Part shown: positions 57,031 to 64,000 of the stretch, one piece after another
Layout of the letters: each line of letters starts with the position of its first letter
Position numbering within the stretch: position 1 is the stretch's first letter
Assembly (NCBI RefSeq): GCF_001676705.1
Contig: NZ_CP016170.1
Span: 4,588,001-4,652,000, forward strand
Length of the DNA stretch: 64,000 nucleotides
Source: Bordetella bronchialis
Lineage (GTDB): Bacteria > Pseudomonadota > Gammaproteobacteria > Burkholderiales > Burkholderiaceae_B
Reading direction: 5' to 3'
Notes under the pieces: generated by a model
What the model saw: only the letters and a program-made list of their open reading frames with translations
Database searches by the model: none
Told to the model about the DNA's origin: nothing
Position numbers and translations under genes: made by a program

Positions 57031-58419
57031 ATGCCCCGAGTACATATCGCCCTGCCGCGCCCTGCCCGCCTCCTGGTTTATATGACCCTGGCGCTGTCGG
57101 CGGCCGGGGCGCTGTGGAGCCATGCCGCCGCACAGGACCCGACGCGGTACGACCTCGGCCAGGCGGGACCTGCCCGCGCCGATTACCCGGCGCCGCCCGT
57201 GACCTACGATCGCGCCTACGCGAAACAGCGCGCCGCCGATCTGGCGGCCTTGGGCCAGACCTTGTTCATGGACCCGCGGCTATCGGCATCCGGCCGCCAG
57301 TCCTGCGCCAGCTGCCACAGCCCGCAGAATCATTTCGGCCCGCCCAACGAGCTGTCCGTGCAGCCGGGCGGCTCGGCGATGAGCCGCACCGGTGTGCGCG
57401 CCGTGCCGTCCCTGATGTATCTGCAGCAGGTCCCGCCCTTCAACGAGCACTTCGTCGATAGCGAGGAAGAAGGCGACAACAGTACCGACGCCGGCCCCAC
57501 GGGCGGCCTGACCTGGGACGGCCGCGTGAACCGCGCGGATTCCCAGGCGCGGATCCCGCTGTTGGACCCGCGCGAGATGGGCAACCGGGACCCCGCCGCC
57601 GTGGTGGCCAGCGTGCGGTCGGCCCCCTACGCCGATACCTTGCGCCGCCTATACGGCAGCCACGTCTTCGACGACACGGACAAGGCCTTCAAGGCCATTT
57701 CGGAAGCGCTGGCGTATTACCAGGACACGCCGGCGCTGTTCTTTCCCTACAGCAGCAAGTACGACGCCGTCGCGATGGGGCGGGCCGCCTTCACCGACCA
57801 GGAAGCGCGCGGCCTGCGCCTGTTCGCGGCGGAGGACAAAGGCAATTGCGCCAGTTGCCATCGCTTCAGCGTGCCCGGCACGCTGCCGGTCTTCAACGAC
57901 TACGGCCATATCGCGCTGGGCGTTCCGCGTAATCCCGCGATCGCGGACAATGCCGGTCCCGGCTATTTCGACCTGGGCCTATGCGGGCCGTACCGTAAGG
58001 ATCTGGCCGGCCATCCCGAATACTGCGGCCTGTTCCGCTCGCCGACGCTGCGCAATGTTGCCACGCGCAAGGTGTTCTTCCATAACGGTGTCTTCCATAC
58101 CCTGCGCGAAGTCGTGGCGTTCTACGCGACGCGCGACGTGCAGCCCGAGCGCTGGTATCCGCGCCGCGCCGACGGCACGGTGGACAAATTCAACGATCTG
58201 CCCGCCCGGTACCGCGACAACGTCAATATGGATCCGCCTTTCGGCGGAAAACCCGGCGGCCAGCCCGCGCTGACGCCGCAAGAGATCGACGACGTGGTGG
58301 CCTTCCTGGGTACCTTGACCGACGGCTACTTCGACCCGGCGCAGCCGCCGGACGGCGATGCGCAAGGGGCGCCGGAATCGGCCGCGCGGCAGCACGCCGA
58401 CGCACGGCCGCGCCGTTGA
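57031..58419 (+). CDS. Di-haem cytochrome c peroxidase (CcpA/MauG family)
   Basis: 462 residues with a signal peptide (RLLVYMTLALSAAGALWSHA, cleavage near AAA-QD) and two CxxCH haem sites, RQSCASCHSP (about residue 92) and KGNCASCHRFS (about residue 270), the spacing of bacterial di-haem peroxidases. LTWDGRVNRADSQ and LRNVATRKVFFHNGVFHTL are family motifs; the Pro/Asp-rich C-terminal tail is lineage-specific. It should be periplasmic and reduce H2O2 or act as a MauG-like oxidase. The pairing with the secreted phosphoesterase has no known biochemical link. Confidence 0.9.
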   Translation: MPRVHIALPRPARLLVYMTLALSAAGALWSHAAAQDPTRYDLGQAGPARADYPAPPVTYDRAYAKQRAADLAALGQTLFMDPRLSASGRQSCASCHSPQNHFGPPNELSVQPGGSAMSRTGVRAVPSLMYLQQVPPFNEHFVDSEEEGDNSTDAGPTGGLTWDGRVNRADSQARIPLLDPREMGNRDPAAVVASVRSAPYADTLRRLYGSHVFDDTDKAFKAISEALAYYQDTPALFFPYSSKYDAVAMGRAAFTDQEARGLRLFAAEDKGNCASCHRFSVPGTLPVFNDYGHIALGVPRNPAIADNAGPGYFDLGLCGPYRKDLAGHPEYCGLFRSPTLRNVATRKVFFHNGVFHTLREVVAFYATRDVQPERWYPRRADGTVDKFNDLPARYRDNVNMDPPFGGKPGGQPALTPQEIDDVVAFLGTLTDGYFDPAQPPDGDAQGAPESAARQHADARPRR

Positions 58420-58503
58420 GCTGGCCGACGGTGAGCCCGCGGGCATCGCGTCCGCCTTCCTGCGACAATATCGGTCTTTCCCCGACCGTCCCGTTGTCGT
58501 CAC

Positions 58504-60333
58504 ATGGCCCCTGCCACCCTTATCACCTTCACCGGCGTCCAGCTGGCCTACGGCCATCATCCCCTGCTGGACGGCGCCGATTTTTCCATCCAGGCCGGCG
58601 AGCGCATCGGCCTGATCGGGCGCAACGGCGCGGGTAAATCCTCCATGTTGCGGCTGCTCGATGGCCGCACCGACCCCGACGATGGCGATATCTCGCGCGC
58701 CGCCGGACTGAAGGTGGCCACGGTGGAGCAGGAGCCGGTGCTGGACGAACACGCCACCGTGTTCGAGACCGTCTGCGGCCCCGTGGAAGACACCGAGGAC
58801 TGGCAACGGCCGTCGCGCGTGCGCTCGCTGCTGGAACGCCTGCGCCTGCCGGCCGACGCGCCCGTGGCGGGCCTGTCGGGGGGAACACGCAAACGGGTCG
58901 CGCTGGCCCGCGCCCTGGCCGGCGAACCGGATCTGCTGCTGCTGGATGAGCCGACCAACCATCTGGATTTCGAGGGCATCGCCTGGCTGGAAGAGATGCT
59001 ATCGGCCTGGAAGGGCAGCGCCGTCATCATCACCCACGACCGCCGCTTCCTGGACAACATCGCCACGCGCATCGTCGAACTGGACCGCGGCCGCCTGCTC
59101 AGTTTTCCGGGCAACTTCTCCCAATGGCAGGAACGCAAGGCGCAATGGCTGGAATCGGAACGGCTGGAACAGGCGCGCTTCGACAAGCTGCTGGCCCAGG
59201 AGGAAGTATGGATACGCAAGGGCGTGGAGGCGCGGCGCACGCGTAACGAAGGACGCGTACGGCGGCTGGAGCGCCTGCGGGTGGAACGCGCGGAGCGACG
59301 CGAACGGCAGGGCAACGTCAACCTGGCGCTTGCGGAAGGCCAGCGCTCGGGCAAGCTGGTCGCCGAGTTGCAGCACGTGCGCAAGGCATTCGGCGACCGT
59401 GTGGTGGTGGCCGATTATTCGACCACCATCCTGCGCGGGGACCGCATCGGCATCATCGGGCCCAACGGCGCGGGCAAGACCACCCTGCTGCGCATCATCC
59501 TGGGCCAGCTGGCCCCCGATGCCGGCACGGTGCGCGGGGGTTCCAATGTGGCGGTGGCCTATTTCGACCAGATGCGCGCGCAGCTCAACGAAACCGACAC
59601 GCTGGCCGATGTCATCAGCCCGGGCAGCGAGTGGGTGGAGATCGGCGGCACGCGCAAGCACGTGATGAGCTACCTGGGCGATTTCCTGTTCTCGCCGGCG
59701 CGCGCGGGCTCGCCGGTCAGCAGCCTGTCCGGCGGCGAACGCGCGCGCTTATTGCTGGCGCGCCTGTTCGCGCGGCCCGCCAACGTACTGGTACTGGATG
59801 AGCCGACCAACGATCTCGATATCGAGACCCTGGAACTGCTGGAAGCGCTATTGCAGGAATATACGGGCACCGTCCTGTTGGTCAGCCACGACCGCGAATT
59901 CCTGAACAACGTCGTCACGCAAACCATCGCCAGCGACGGACCGGGCATCTGGAACGATTACGTCGGCGGCTATGACGACTGGCTGGCGCAGCGCCCGGCG
60001 CCGGGGGAGAACGCCGCGGACAAGCCCGCGGAAAAGACCGACCCCGCGTCGCCATCGGACAGGCAGTCCACGCAGGGCAAACCCAGAAACCCCAAGGCCA
60101 GCCGCCTGAGCGCCTGGGAAAGCAAGGAACTGGACGGGCTGCCCGACCAGATCGCCGCCATCGAGGCCGAACAGGCCACCCTGTCGGGCCGCCTGGCCGA
60201 TGGCTCGCTTTATCGCGATGCGCCCGACGAGGTCGCGCGCATCAACGAAAAGCTGGCGGAGCTCGAACGCACGCTGGAAGAGAAGTTCAACCGCTGGGAA
60301 CAGCTGGAGGCGCGCCGCGCGGCGGCCTCCTGA
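58504..60333 (+). CDS. uup: ABC-F family ATPase Uup
   Basis: 609 residues with two ABC domains and no membrane segment. Walker A motifs are LIGRNGAGKSSML (about 36) and IIGPNGAGKTTLL (about 318); signatures are LSGGTRKRVALARAL and LSGGERARLLLARLF, with the ABC-F linker RKGVEARRTRNEGRVRRLE between them. The C-terminal coiled coil (about 540-605) starts after a Pro/Asp/Lys-rich linker (DKPAEKTDPASP). Uup acts in ribosome-associated translation and in suppressing precise transposon excision. It is the last plus-strand gene before the convergent pyrC (nine-base gap). Confidence 0.94.
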   Translation: MAPATLITFTGVQLAYGHHPLLDGADFSIQAGERIGLIGRNGAGKSSMLRLLDGRTDPDDGDISRAAGLKVATVEQEPVLDEHATVFETVCGPVEDTEDWQRPSRVRSLLERLRLPADAPVAGLSGGTRKRVALARALAGEPDLLLLDEPTNHLDFEGIAWLEEMLSAWKGSAVIITHDRRFLDNIATRIVELDRGRLLSFPGNFSQWQERKAQWLESERLEQARFDKLLAQEEVWIRKGVEARRTRNEGRVRRLERLRVERAERRERQGNVNLALAEGQRSGKLVAELQHVRKAFGDRVVVADYSTTILRGDRIGIIGPNGAGKTTLLRIILGQLAPDAGTVRGGSNVAVAYFDQMRAQLNETDTLADVISPGSEWVEIGGTRKHVMSYLGDFLFSPARAGSPVSSLSGGERARLLLARLFARPANVLVLDEPTNDLDIETLELLEALLQEYTGTVLLVSHDREFLNNVVTQTIASDGPGIWNDYVGGYDDWLAQRPAPGENAADKPAEKTDPASPSDRQSTQGKPRNPKASRLSAWESKELDGLPDQIAAIEAEQATLSGRLADGSLYRDAPDEVARINEKLAELERTLEEKFNRWEQLEARRAAAS

Positions 60334-60342
60334 AGCACGCGA

Positions 60343-61407
60343 TCAGCCCTGGACCCGCCAGGCCAGCGACTCCCCCGCGGCCAGCGGGACGAGGGTCGTG
60401 GCGCCGTACGGCACCTCGTCGGGGATCACATATTCCTGGCGCTTCAACGTCAAGGTCCCGCTATTGCGCGGCAGGCCGTAGAAGTCCGGCCCGAAATGGC
60501 TGGCGAAGCCCTCCAGCTTGTCCAGCGCCCCGGCCCGCTCGAAGGCCTTCGCATACAAGGCCATCGCATGCAGGGCCGTATAGCAACCCGCGCAACCGCA
60601 GGCATGCTCCTTGAGTCCACGCGCGTGCGGCGCGCTATCGGTGCCCAGGAAGAAGCGCTTGCTGCCGCTGGTCGCCGCGGCAACCAGGGCCTGGCGATGC
60701 ACTTCCCGCTTGAGTATGGGCAGGCAGTACATGTGCGGCCGCATGCCGCCCTGGAACAGGGCATTGCGGTTGTACAGCAGATGCTGCGGCGTGATAGTGG
60801 CCGCCACCGGGCCTTCCGCATCGCGGACGTATTCGGCGCCATCCTTGGTCGTGATGTGCTCGAAGACAACTTTCAACGCCGGATAGGCCTGCCGCAAGGG
60901 CCGCATGACGCGTTCGATGAACAAGGCCTCGCGATCGAAGACGTCGACCGCGGGATCGGTGACTTCGCCGTGCACCAGCAAAGGCATGCCGGCTTTTTCC
61001 AGCGCGTCCAGCGCCGGCCGGCATTTGCCCAGCAGGTCCGTCACCCCGGCATCCGAGTTCGTCGTGGCCCCCGCGGGATAAAGCTTTACCGCGTGGACGA
61101 GCCCCGACTCGCTGGCCCGCCGGATTTCGTCCGCCGAGGTGTTATCGGTCAGATACAGCGTCATCAGCGGCGTGAAAGAGCCCTGCTGCACGCCGGCGCG
61201 CGCCAGCGCAAGATTGATGCGTTCGCGATACGCCAGCGCCTGTGCGGTCGTGGTGACGGGCGGCTTCAGGTTGGGCATGACGATGGCCCGTGCGAACTGC
61301 CGCGCGGTATCGGCGACCACGGCCGACAGCGCATCGCCATCGCGCAGGTGCAAGTGCCAGTCATCCGGGCGCGTGATGACCATGGTGTCGAAAGACTGTG
61401 TGGACAT
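60343..61407 (-). CDS. pyrC: Dihydroorotase (type II)
   Basis: 354 residues; catalyses the reversible cyclisation of carbamoyl aspartate in pyrimidine synthesis. Motifs: WHLHLRDGD (zinc HxH), [38 protein letters not shown] (carboxylated Lys), [20 protein letters not shown] and [15 protein letters not shown] (catalytic Asp). These define the homodimeric PyrC of proteobacteria. The ATG at 61407 gives the standard start. It lies 64 bases after the M20 hydrolase gene and may share its transcript. Confidence 0.96.
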   Translation of the reverse strand: MSTQSFDTMVITRPDDWHLHLRDGDALSAVVADTARQFARAIVMPNLKPPVTTTAQALAYRERINLALARAGVQQGSFTPLMTLYLTDNTSADEIRRASESGLVHAVKLYPAGATTNSDAGVTDLLGKCRPALDALEKAGMPLLVHGEVTDPAVDVFDREALFIERVMRPLRQAYPALKVVFEHITTKDGAEYVRDAEGPVAATITPQHLLYNRNALFQGGMRPHMYCLPILKREVHRQALVAAATSGSKRFFLGTDSAPHARGLKEHACGCAGCYTALHAMALYAKAFERAGALDKLEGFASHFGPDFYGLPRNSGTLTLKRQEYVIPDEVPYGATTLVPLAAGESLAWRVQG

Positions 61408-61471
61408 GAAATTTCCAATGTAGTGATGATGGCGGCGGGCGGCCGCATGCACGGCCGCCGGACGAGCCGCG

Positions 61472-62665
61472 CTACTCCGACAACGGCATGCCGCGCTCGG
61501 CCAGGGCGCAGAACATCGCGGCACCCAGCGGGATCACGGCGTCGTTGAAATCGAAGTGGCTGTTGTGCAAGGTGCAACCGGACTCCGCGCCGCCCTGGCC
61601 CAAACGGAAGTATGCGCCAGGGCGCGCTTGCAGCATAAAGGAAAAGTCCTCCGAGCCCATCGAGGGCACGAGGTCACGCACGACGTTTTCCTTGCCTATC
61701 ATCTCGGTGGCGATGTCCGCCACCAGATTGGCATGCTGCGGGGTATTCAGGGTGGCGGGGTAGATGCGTTCGTACTTGACCTCTGCCGTCGCGCCGAATG
61801 CGCCGGCGATGGACGTGGCCAGTTCGGTCATCCGGCGCTCTACCAGTTCCTGCACGGTCTTCCGGAAGGTACGCACCGTGCCCACCATGCGCGCTTCGCG
61901 CGGGATCACGCTCATGGCGCCGGGATGCCCCGCCTGCACCGAGCCCACGGAAAGCACCGCCGAATCCAGCGGATTAATGTTGCGGGCCACGATGCTTTGC
62001 AGCGCGGTGATGAGGTGGCCTGCCACCACCACCGGATCTATCGTCTGGTAAGGATGCGCGCCGTGGCCGCCGCGGCCGTTGATGACGATCTCGAAGCGAT
62101 CCGCGGCCGCCATCATCGGGCCGGGATTGATCCCTATGGTGCCCGGCGGCAGCCCGGGCCAGTTGTGCAAAGCGTAGATGGCATCGCAGGGAAAGGTATC
62201 GAACAGGCCGTCTTCCATCATGGCCTTCGCGCCTCCGCGTCCTTCTTCCGCGGGCTGGAAAATCAGCACCGCGCTGCCGTCGAAGTTGCGCGTCTGCGCC
62301 AGGTAGCGCGCGGCGCCGAGCAGCACGGCGGTATGGCCGTCGTGGCCGCATCCGTGCATCAGCCCAGGCTTCGTGGACTTGTGCCCGAATGCGTTGTCCT
62401 CGGTCATGGGCAGCGCGTCCATGTCCGCGCGCAGCCCTATCATGCGTCCGCTATCGGTGCCGCGGCCGCGGATGACGCCGACCACGCCTGTCTTGCCGAT
62501 GCCGCGGTGCACTTCGATGCCCAGCGCCTCCAGCGCGCCGGCGACGATGCCGGAGGTTCGGACCTCTTCGAACCCGAGCTCGGGATGGGCATGCAGGTCA
62601 CGTCGCAATGCCGTTAGTTCATCATGGAATAAGCGTATCGACTCGAGCGGTGAACGCGGATACAT
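61472..62665 (-). CDS. M20 family amidohydrolase (hippurate hydrolase type)
   Basis: 397 residues, a paralogue of the gene at 16484-17701. Motifs: [36 protein letters not shown] (one residue-change from its paralogue), [20 protein letters not shown] and [21 protein letters not shown] at the C-terminus. Start is canonical ([13 protein letters not shown], then [17 protein letters not shown]). It should hydrolyse N-acyl amino acids. It faces the SWIB gene with 146 bases between starts and precedes pyrC on the same strand. Confidence 0.9.
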   Translation of the reverse strand: MYPRSPLESIRLFHDELTALRRDLHAHPELGFEEVRTSGIVAGALEALGIEVHRGIGKTGVVGVIRGRGTDSGRMIGLRADMDALPMTEDNAFGHKSTKPGLMHGCGHDGHTAVLLGAARYLAQTRNFDGSAVLIFQPAEEGRGGAKAMMEDGLFDTFPCDAIYALHNWPGLPPGTIGINPGPMMAAADRFEIVINGRGGHGAHPYQTIDPVVVAGHLITALQSIVARNINPLDSAVLSVGSVQAGHPGAMSVIPREARMVGTVRTFRKTVQELVERRMTELATSIAGAFGATAEVKYERIYPATLNTPQHANLVADIATEMIGKENVVRDLVPSMGSEDFSFMLQARPGAYFRLGQGGAESGCTLHNSHFDFNDAVIPLGAAMFCALAERGMPLSE

Positions 62666-62734
62666 AGCCCGTCACGGATTACAAAGTTGCGGAGTTTAGT
62701 GGGTCATTTTAGTTGCTACAGACGATAAATGCCT

Positions 62735-62763
62735 TTGTCTTTAGGGCGCAGACACGTTATGCT
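62735..62763 (+). promoter_or_regulatory. Putative promoter of the SWIB gene
   Basis: TTGTCT, 17-base spacer, TATGCT. Four of six bases match consensus in each hexamer, and the predicted start is about 40 bases before the ATG. Confidence 0.5.
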
Positions 62764-62811
62764 CCGGCCGCAGGATCCATTTTCCAACACTCAGAGAAGG
62801 AGAGCCGCATT

Positions 62812-63090
62812 ATGGCCACACCCTCCAAAACCGCGTCTGCCCGCAAGCCGAATGCCGCTTTCATGAAGCCGCTCACGCCTAGCGCAGATCTGGCCGCGGT
62901 CATTGGTCCCGAGGCGGTGCCGCGTACCGAGGTCACGAAGAAGATCTGGGAATACATCAAGAAGCACAACCTGCAAGATGCCAACAATAAGCGCAATATC
63001 AACGCAGATGACAAGCTGCGGCCGCTGTTTGGCAAGGACCAGGTTTCGATGTTCGAACTGACCAAGCTGGTCAACGCTCATCTGAAGTAA
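62812..63090 (+). CDS. Small solo SWIB/MDM2 domain protein
   Basis: 92 residues made of an Ala/Lys-rich N-terminus (SKTASARKPNAAFMKPLT) and one SWIB domain (about 22-90: LAAVIGPEAVPRTEVTKKIW and EYIKKHNLQDANNKRNINAD, then DDKLRPLFGKDQVSMFELTKLV). SWIB domains are mainly eukaryotic chromatin-associated; bacterial versions exist in Chlamydia and some betaproteobacteria, where the function is unknown. The ATG at 62812 follows a strong AGAAGGAGAG; the longer upstream frame is not needed. A terminator at 63271-63299 follows. Confidence 0.9.
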   Translation: MATPSKTASARKPNAAFMKPLTPSADLAAVIGPEAVPRTEVTKKIWEYIKKHNLQDANNKRNINADDKLRPLFGKDQVSMFELTKLVNAHLK

Positions 63091-63270
63091 GCGGTGCTCT
63101 TGCCCGCCAGGCCACATGGACCGGGCTGCTGCGTCAGCAGGTTCTAATTGCGGACCCCGGCAGACGATAAGCGCCGCGACACGTTGGATGTCAGCAGGCG
63201 CGATGCCAGGAAGCGTGCGCACCGCCCTCACGCGGCAGCACCCGGATAACGGCCCGGAATCGGATAAAAA

Positions 63271-63299
63271 AAACGGCTGGCATTTCGCCAGCCGTTTTT
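63271..63299. terminator. Bidirectional intrinsic terminator between the SWIB and small membrane protein genes
   Basis: An 11-base stem (AAACGGCTGGC with GCCAGCCGTTT, loop ATTTC) flanked by A-run and T-run, so it can terminate the plus-strand SWIB gene and the minus-strand membrane-protein gene. Confidence 0.85.
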
Positions 63300-63341
63300 G
63301 TTTCCAGACGCCGCACCGTTAGCGCCCATGGGCGCGAGCGA

Positions 63342-63707
63342 TCACGCATAAGCCGTCGGTGCGCGTCCTTCCATCAGCGCAAGCCAGCCCTTGATCAGGC
63401 GATAGAGCACCCAGATCACGGTCGCGGCCACGCCGATCCAGCCAATGAAAATCAGTGTGGCGATGGCGCTGATGGCAAGCCACAGCAGGGCCCACCAGAA
63501 GGTACGCAACAGCCAGTCGAAGTGGGACGCGTAATAGGTGCCTGCCGCATCGGCGCGCTTTATATATACCAGCACGACCGCCGCAAGTGTCGCGATGGCG
63601 AGAAAACCGCCCGTCACGAAGCCCAGGGCATACAAGCCATACGCGACGTGCGTAATGGTGCGCAGATCGGGACTGTTGCCGGCAACAGGGGACTGGGGCT
63701 CGCTCAC
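63342..63707 (-). CDS. Small multispanning membrane protein (DUF4870-like)
   Basis: 121 residues with three to four membrane helices (VAYGLYALGFVTGGFLAIAT, LAAVVLVYIKR, WLLRTFWWALLWLAISAIAT and GVAATVIWVLYRLIKGW). Such proteins are annotated as DUF4870 or as unknown membrane proteins. I chose the GTG at 63707 because AAGGAG lies eight bases upstream of it; the ATG at 63728 has no such site. The region on its 5' side (63708-63932) has no gene. Confidence 0.7.
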   Translation of the reverse strand: MSEPQSPVAGNSPDLRTITHVAYGLYALGFVTGGFLAIATLAAVVLVYIKRADAAGTYYASHFDWLLRTFWWALLWLAISAIATLIFIGWIGVAATVIWVLYRLIKGWLALMEGRAPTAYA

Positions 63708-63932
63708 GATAACCGCTCCTTCTTCCATCTCATCGATCGAATATGTTACCGCACAACATCCGCGGCTTCTTCCGCGACGGCGGCCGGCAACGTTAAACGT
63801 TGTTATTTATGGACGCCGTTCGTGCCTGCGGCAACGAACCCCGCGCGAGGCCTTGCTGCAATGGTGGACTGGGGGACCGTCCAGGTCCTGCGATGGTGGA
63901 CCGGGTGCCCGTGCAAGCGGGCCACATAAAGC
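63708..63932. other. Non-coding spacer before the rrn terminator
   Basis: 225 bases in which I see no gene. There are two similar 13-14 base segments with ATGGTGGACYGGG (around 63862 and 63893), but no clear function. It likely holds the promoter of the small membrane protein. Confidence 0.5.
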
Positions 63933-63963
63933 AAAACCCCGCTGGGGAGCCCAGCGGGGTTTT
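63933..63963 (-). terminator. Intrinsic terminator of a ribosomal RNA operon
   Basis: A perfect 14-base stem (AAAACCCCGCTGGG with CCCAGCGGGGTTTT, loop of three bases) just downstream, on the minus strand, of the 5S rRNA 3' end. Confidence 0.88.
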
Positions 63964-63973
63964 GGGGATAAGA

Positions 63974-64000
63974 GCCTGACGATGACCTACTTTCACAGAC
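63974..64000 (-). rRNA. rrf: 3' end of a 5S rRNA gene (continues beyond window)
   Basis: The last bases, read on the minus strand, are GTGAAAGTAGGTCATCGTCA then GGC, the conserved 3' end of betaproteobacterial 5S rRNA. The main body lies to the right, so an rrn operon transcribed leftward ends in the terminator at 63933-63963. Confidence 0.9.

Overview
The window is GC-rich, gene-dense chromosomal DNA of a betaproteobacterium, most likely Bordetella or a close Alcaligenaceae relative. The evidence is the gene order of the division and cell wall (dcw) cluster, a single-polypeptide MurE-MurF fusion, a bifunctional MnmC, a Bug-type (TctC) periplasmic receptor, PagP, a solo SWIB protein and a betaproteobacterial 5S rRNA 3' end at the right edge. 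I see no insertion sequence, phage gene or CRISPR array.

Layout. 1-2.1 kb: end of an MFS permease overlapping an ACMSD-like amidohydrolase. 2.1-4.8 kb: a signalling module in which a response regulator with an N-terminal excisionase-like DNA-binding domain is divergent from a membrane-bound diguanylate cyclase; the shared spacer has two perfect 14-bp dyads. 4.9-9.1 kb: DUF808 protein, a Met-rich exported protein, tRNA-Lys and the metNIQ methionine importer. 9.2-18.6 kb: a GH31-like protein with a degenerate active site, mnmC, suhB, a fadD-like acyl-CoA ligase, an M20 amidohydrolase and a LysR regulator. 18.8-26.9 kb: a YeiH-type exporter, a thioesterase, mgtE, pagP, chaC, an Lrp regulator, a BisC-type molybdoenzyme and a thiol dioxygenase. 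26.9-30.3 kb: a regulator-first operon of a GntR/FCD regulator, a Bug receptor and a ThDP enzyme, with a clear operator. 30.6-35.8 kb: VOC protein, secA, M23 peptidase and a DUF721 protein.

35.9-54.4 kb: the dcw cluster, all on the minus strand, transcribed mraZ-rsmH-ftsL-ftsI-murEF-mraY-murD-ftsW-murG-murC-ddlB-ftsQ-ftsA-ftsZ-lpxC. Seven junctions are 4-base ATGA overlaps, so translation is tightly coupled. A promoter with phased MraZ-type repeats precedes mraZ. The cluster makes lipid II from UDP-MurNAc through MurC, D, EF, MraY and MurG, and supplies the divisome (FtsA, Z, Q, L, I, W); lpxC adds the committed step of lipid A synthesis.

54.5-64 kb: RNase P RNA, a lipoprotein phosphoesterase divergent from a di-haem peroxidase, the ABC-F protein Uup, pyrC, a second M20 hydrolase, a SWIB protein, a small membrane protein, and the terminator and last bases of a 5S rRNA gene (end of an rrn operon, minus strand).

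Promoter, operator and terminator calls were made by eye and are hypotheses. Start codons were chosen from ribosome-binding sites, overlaps and family lengths.
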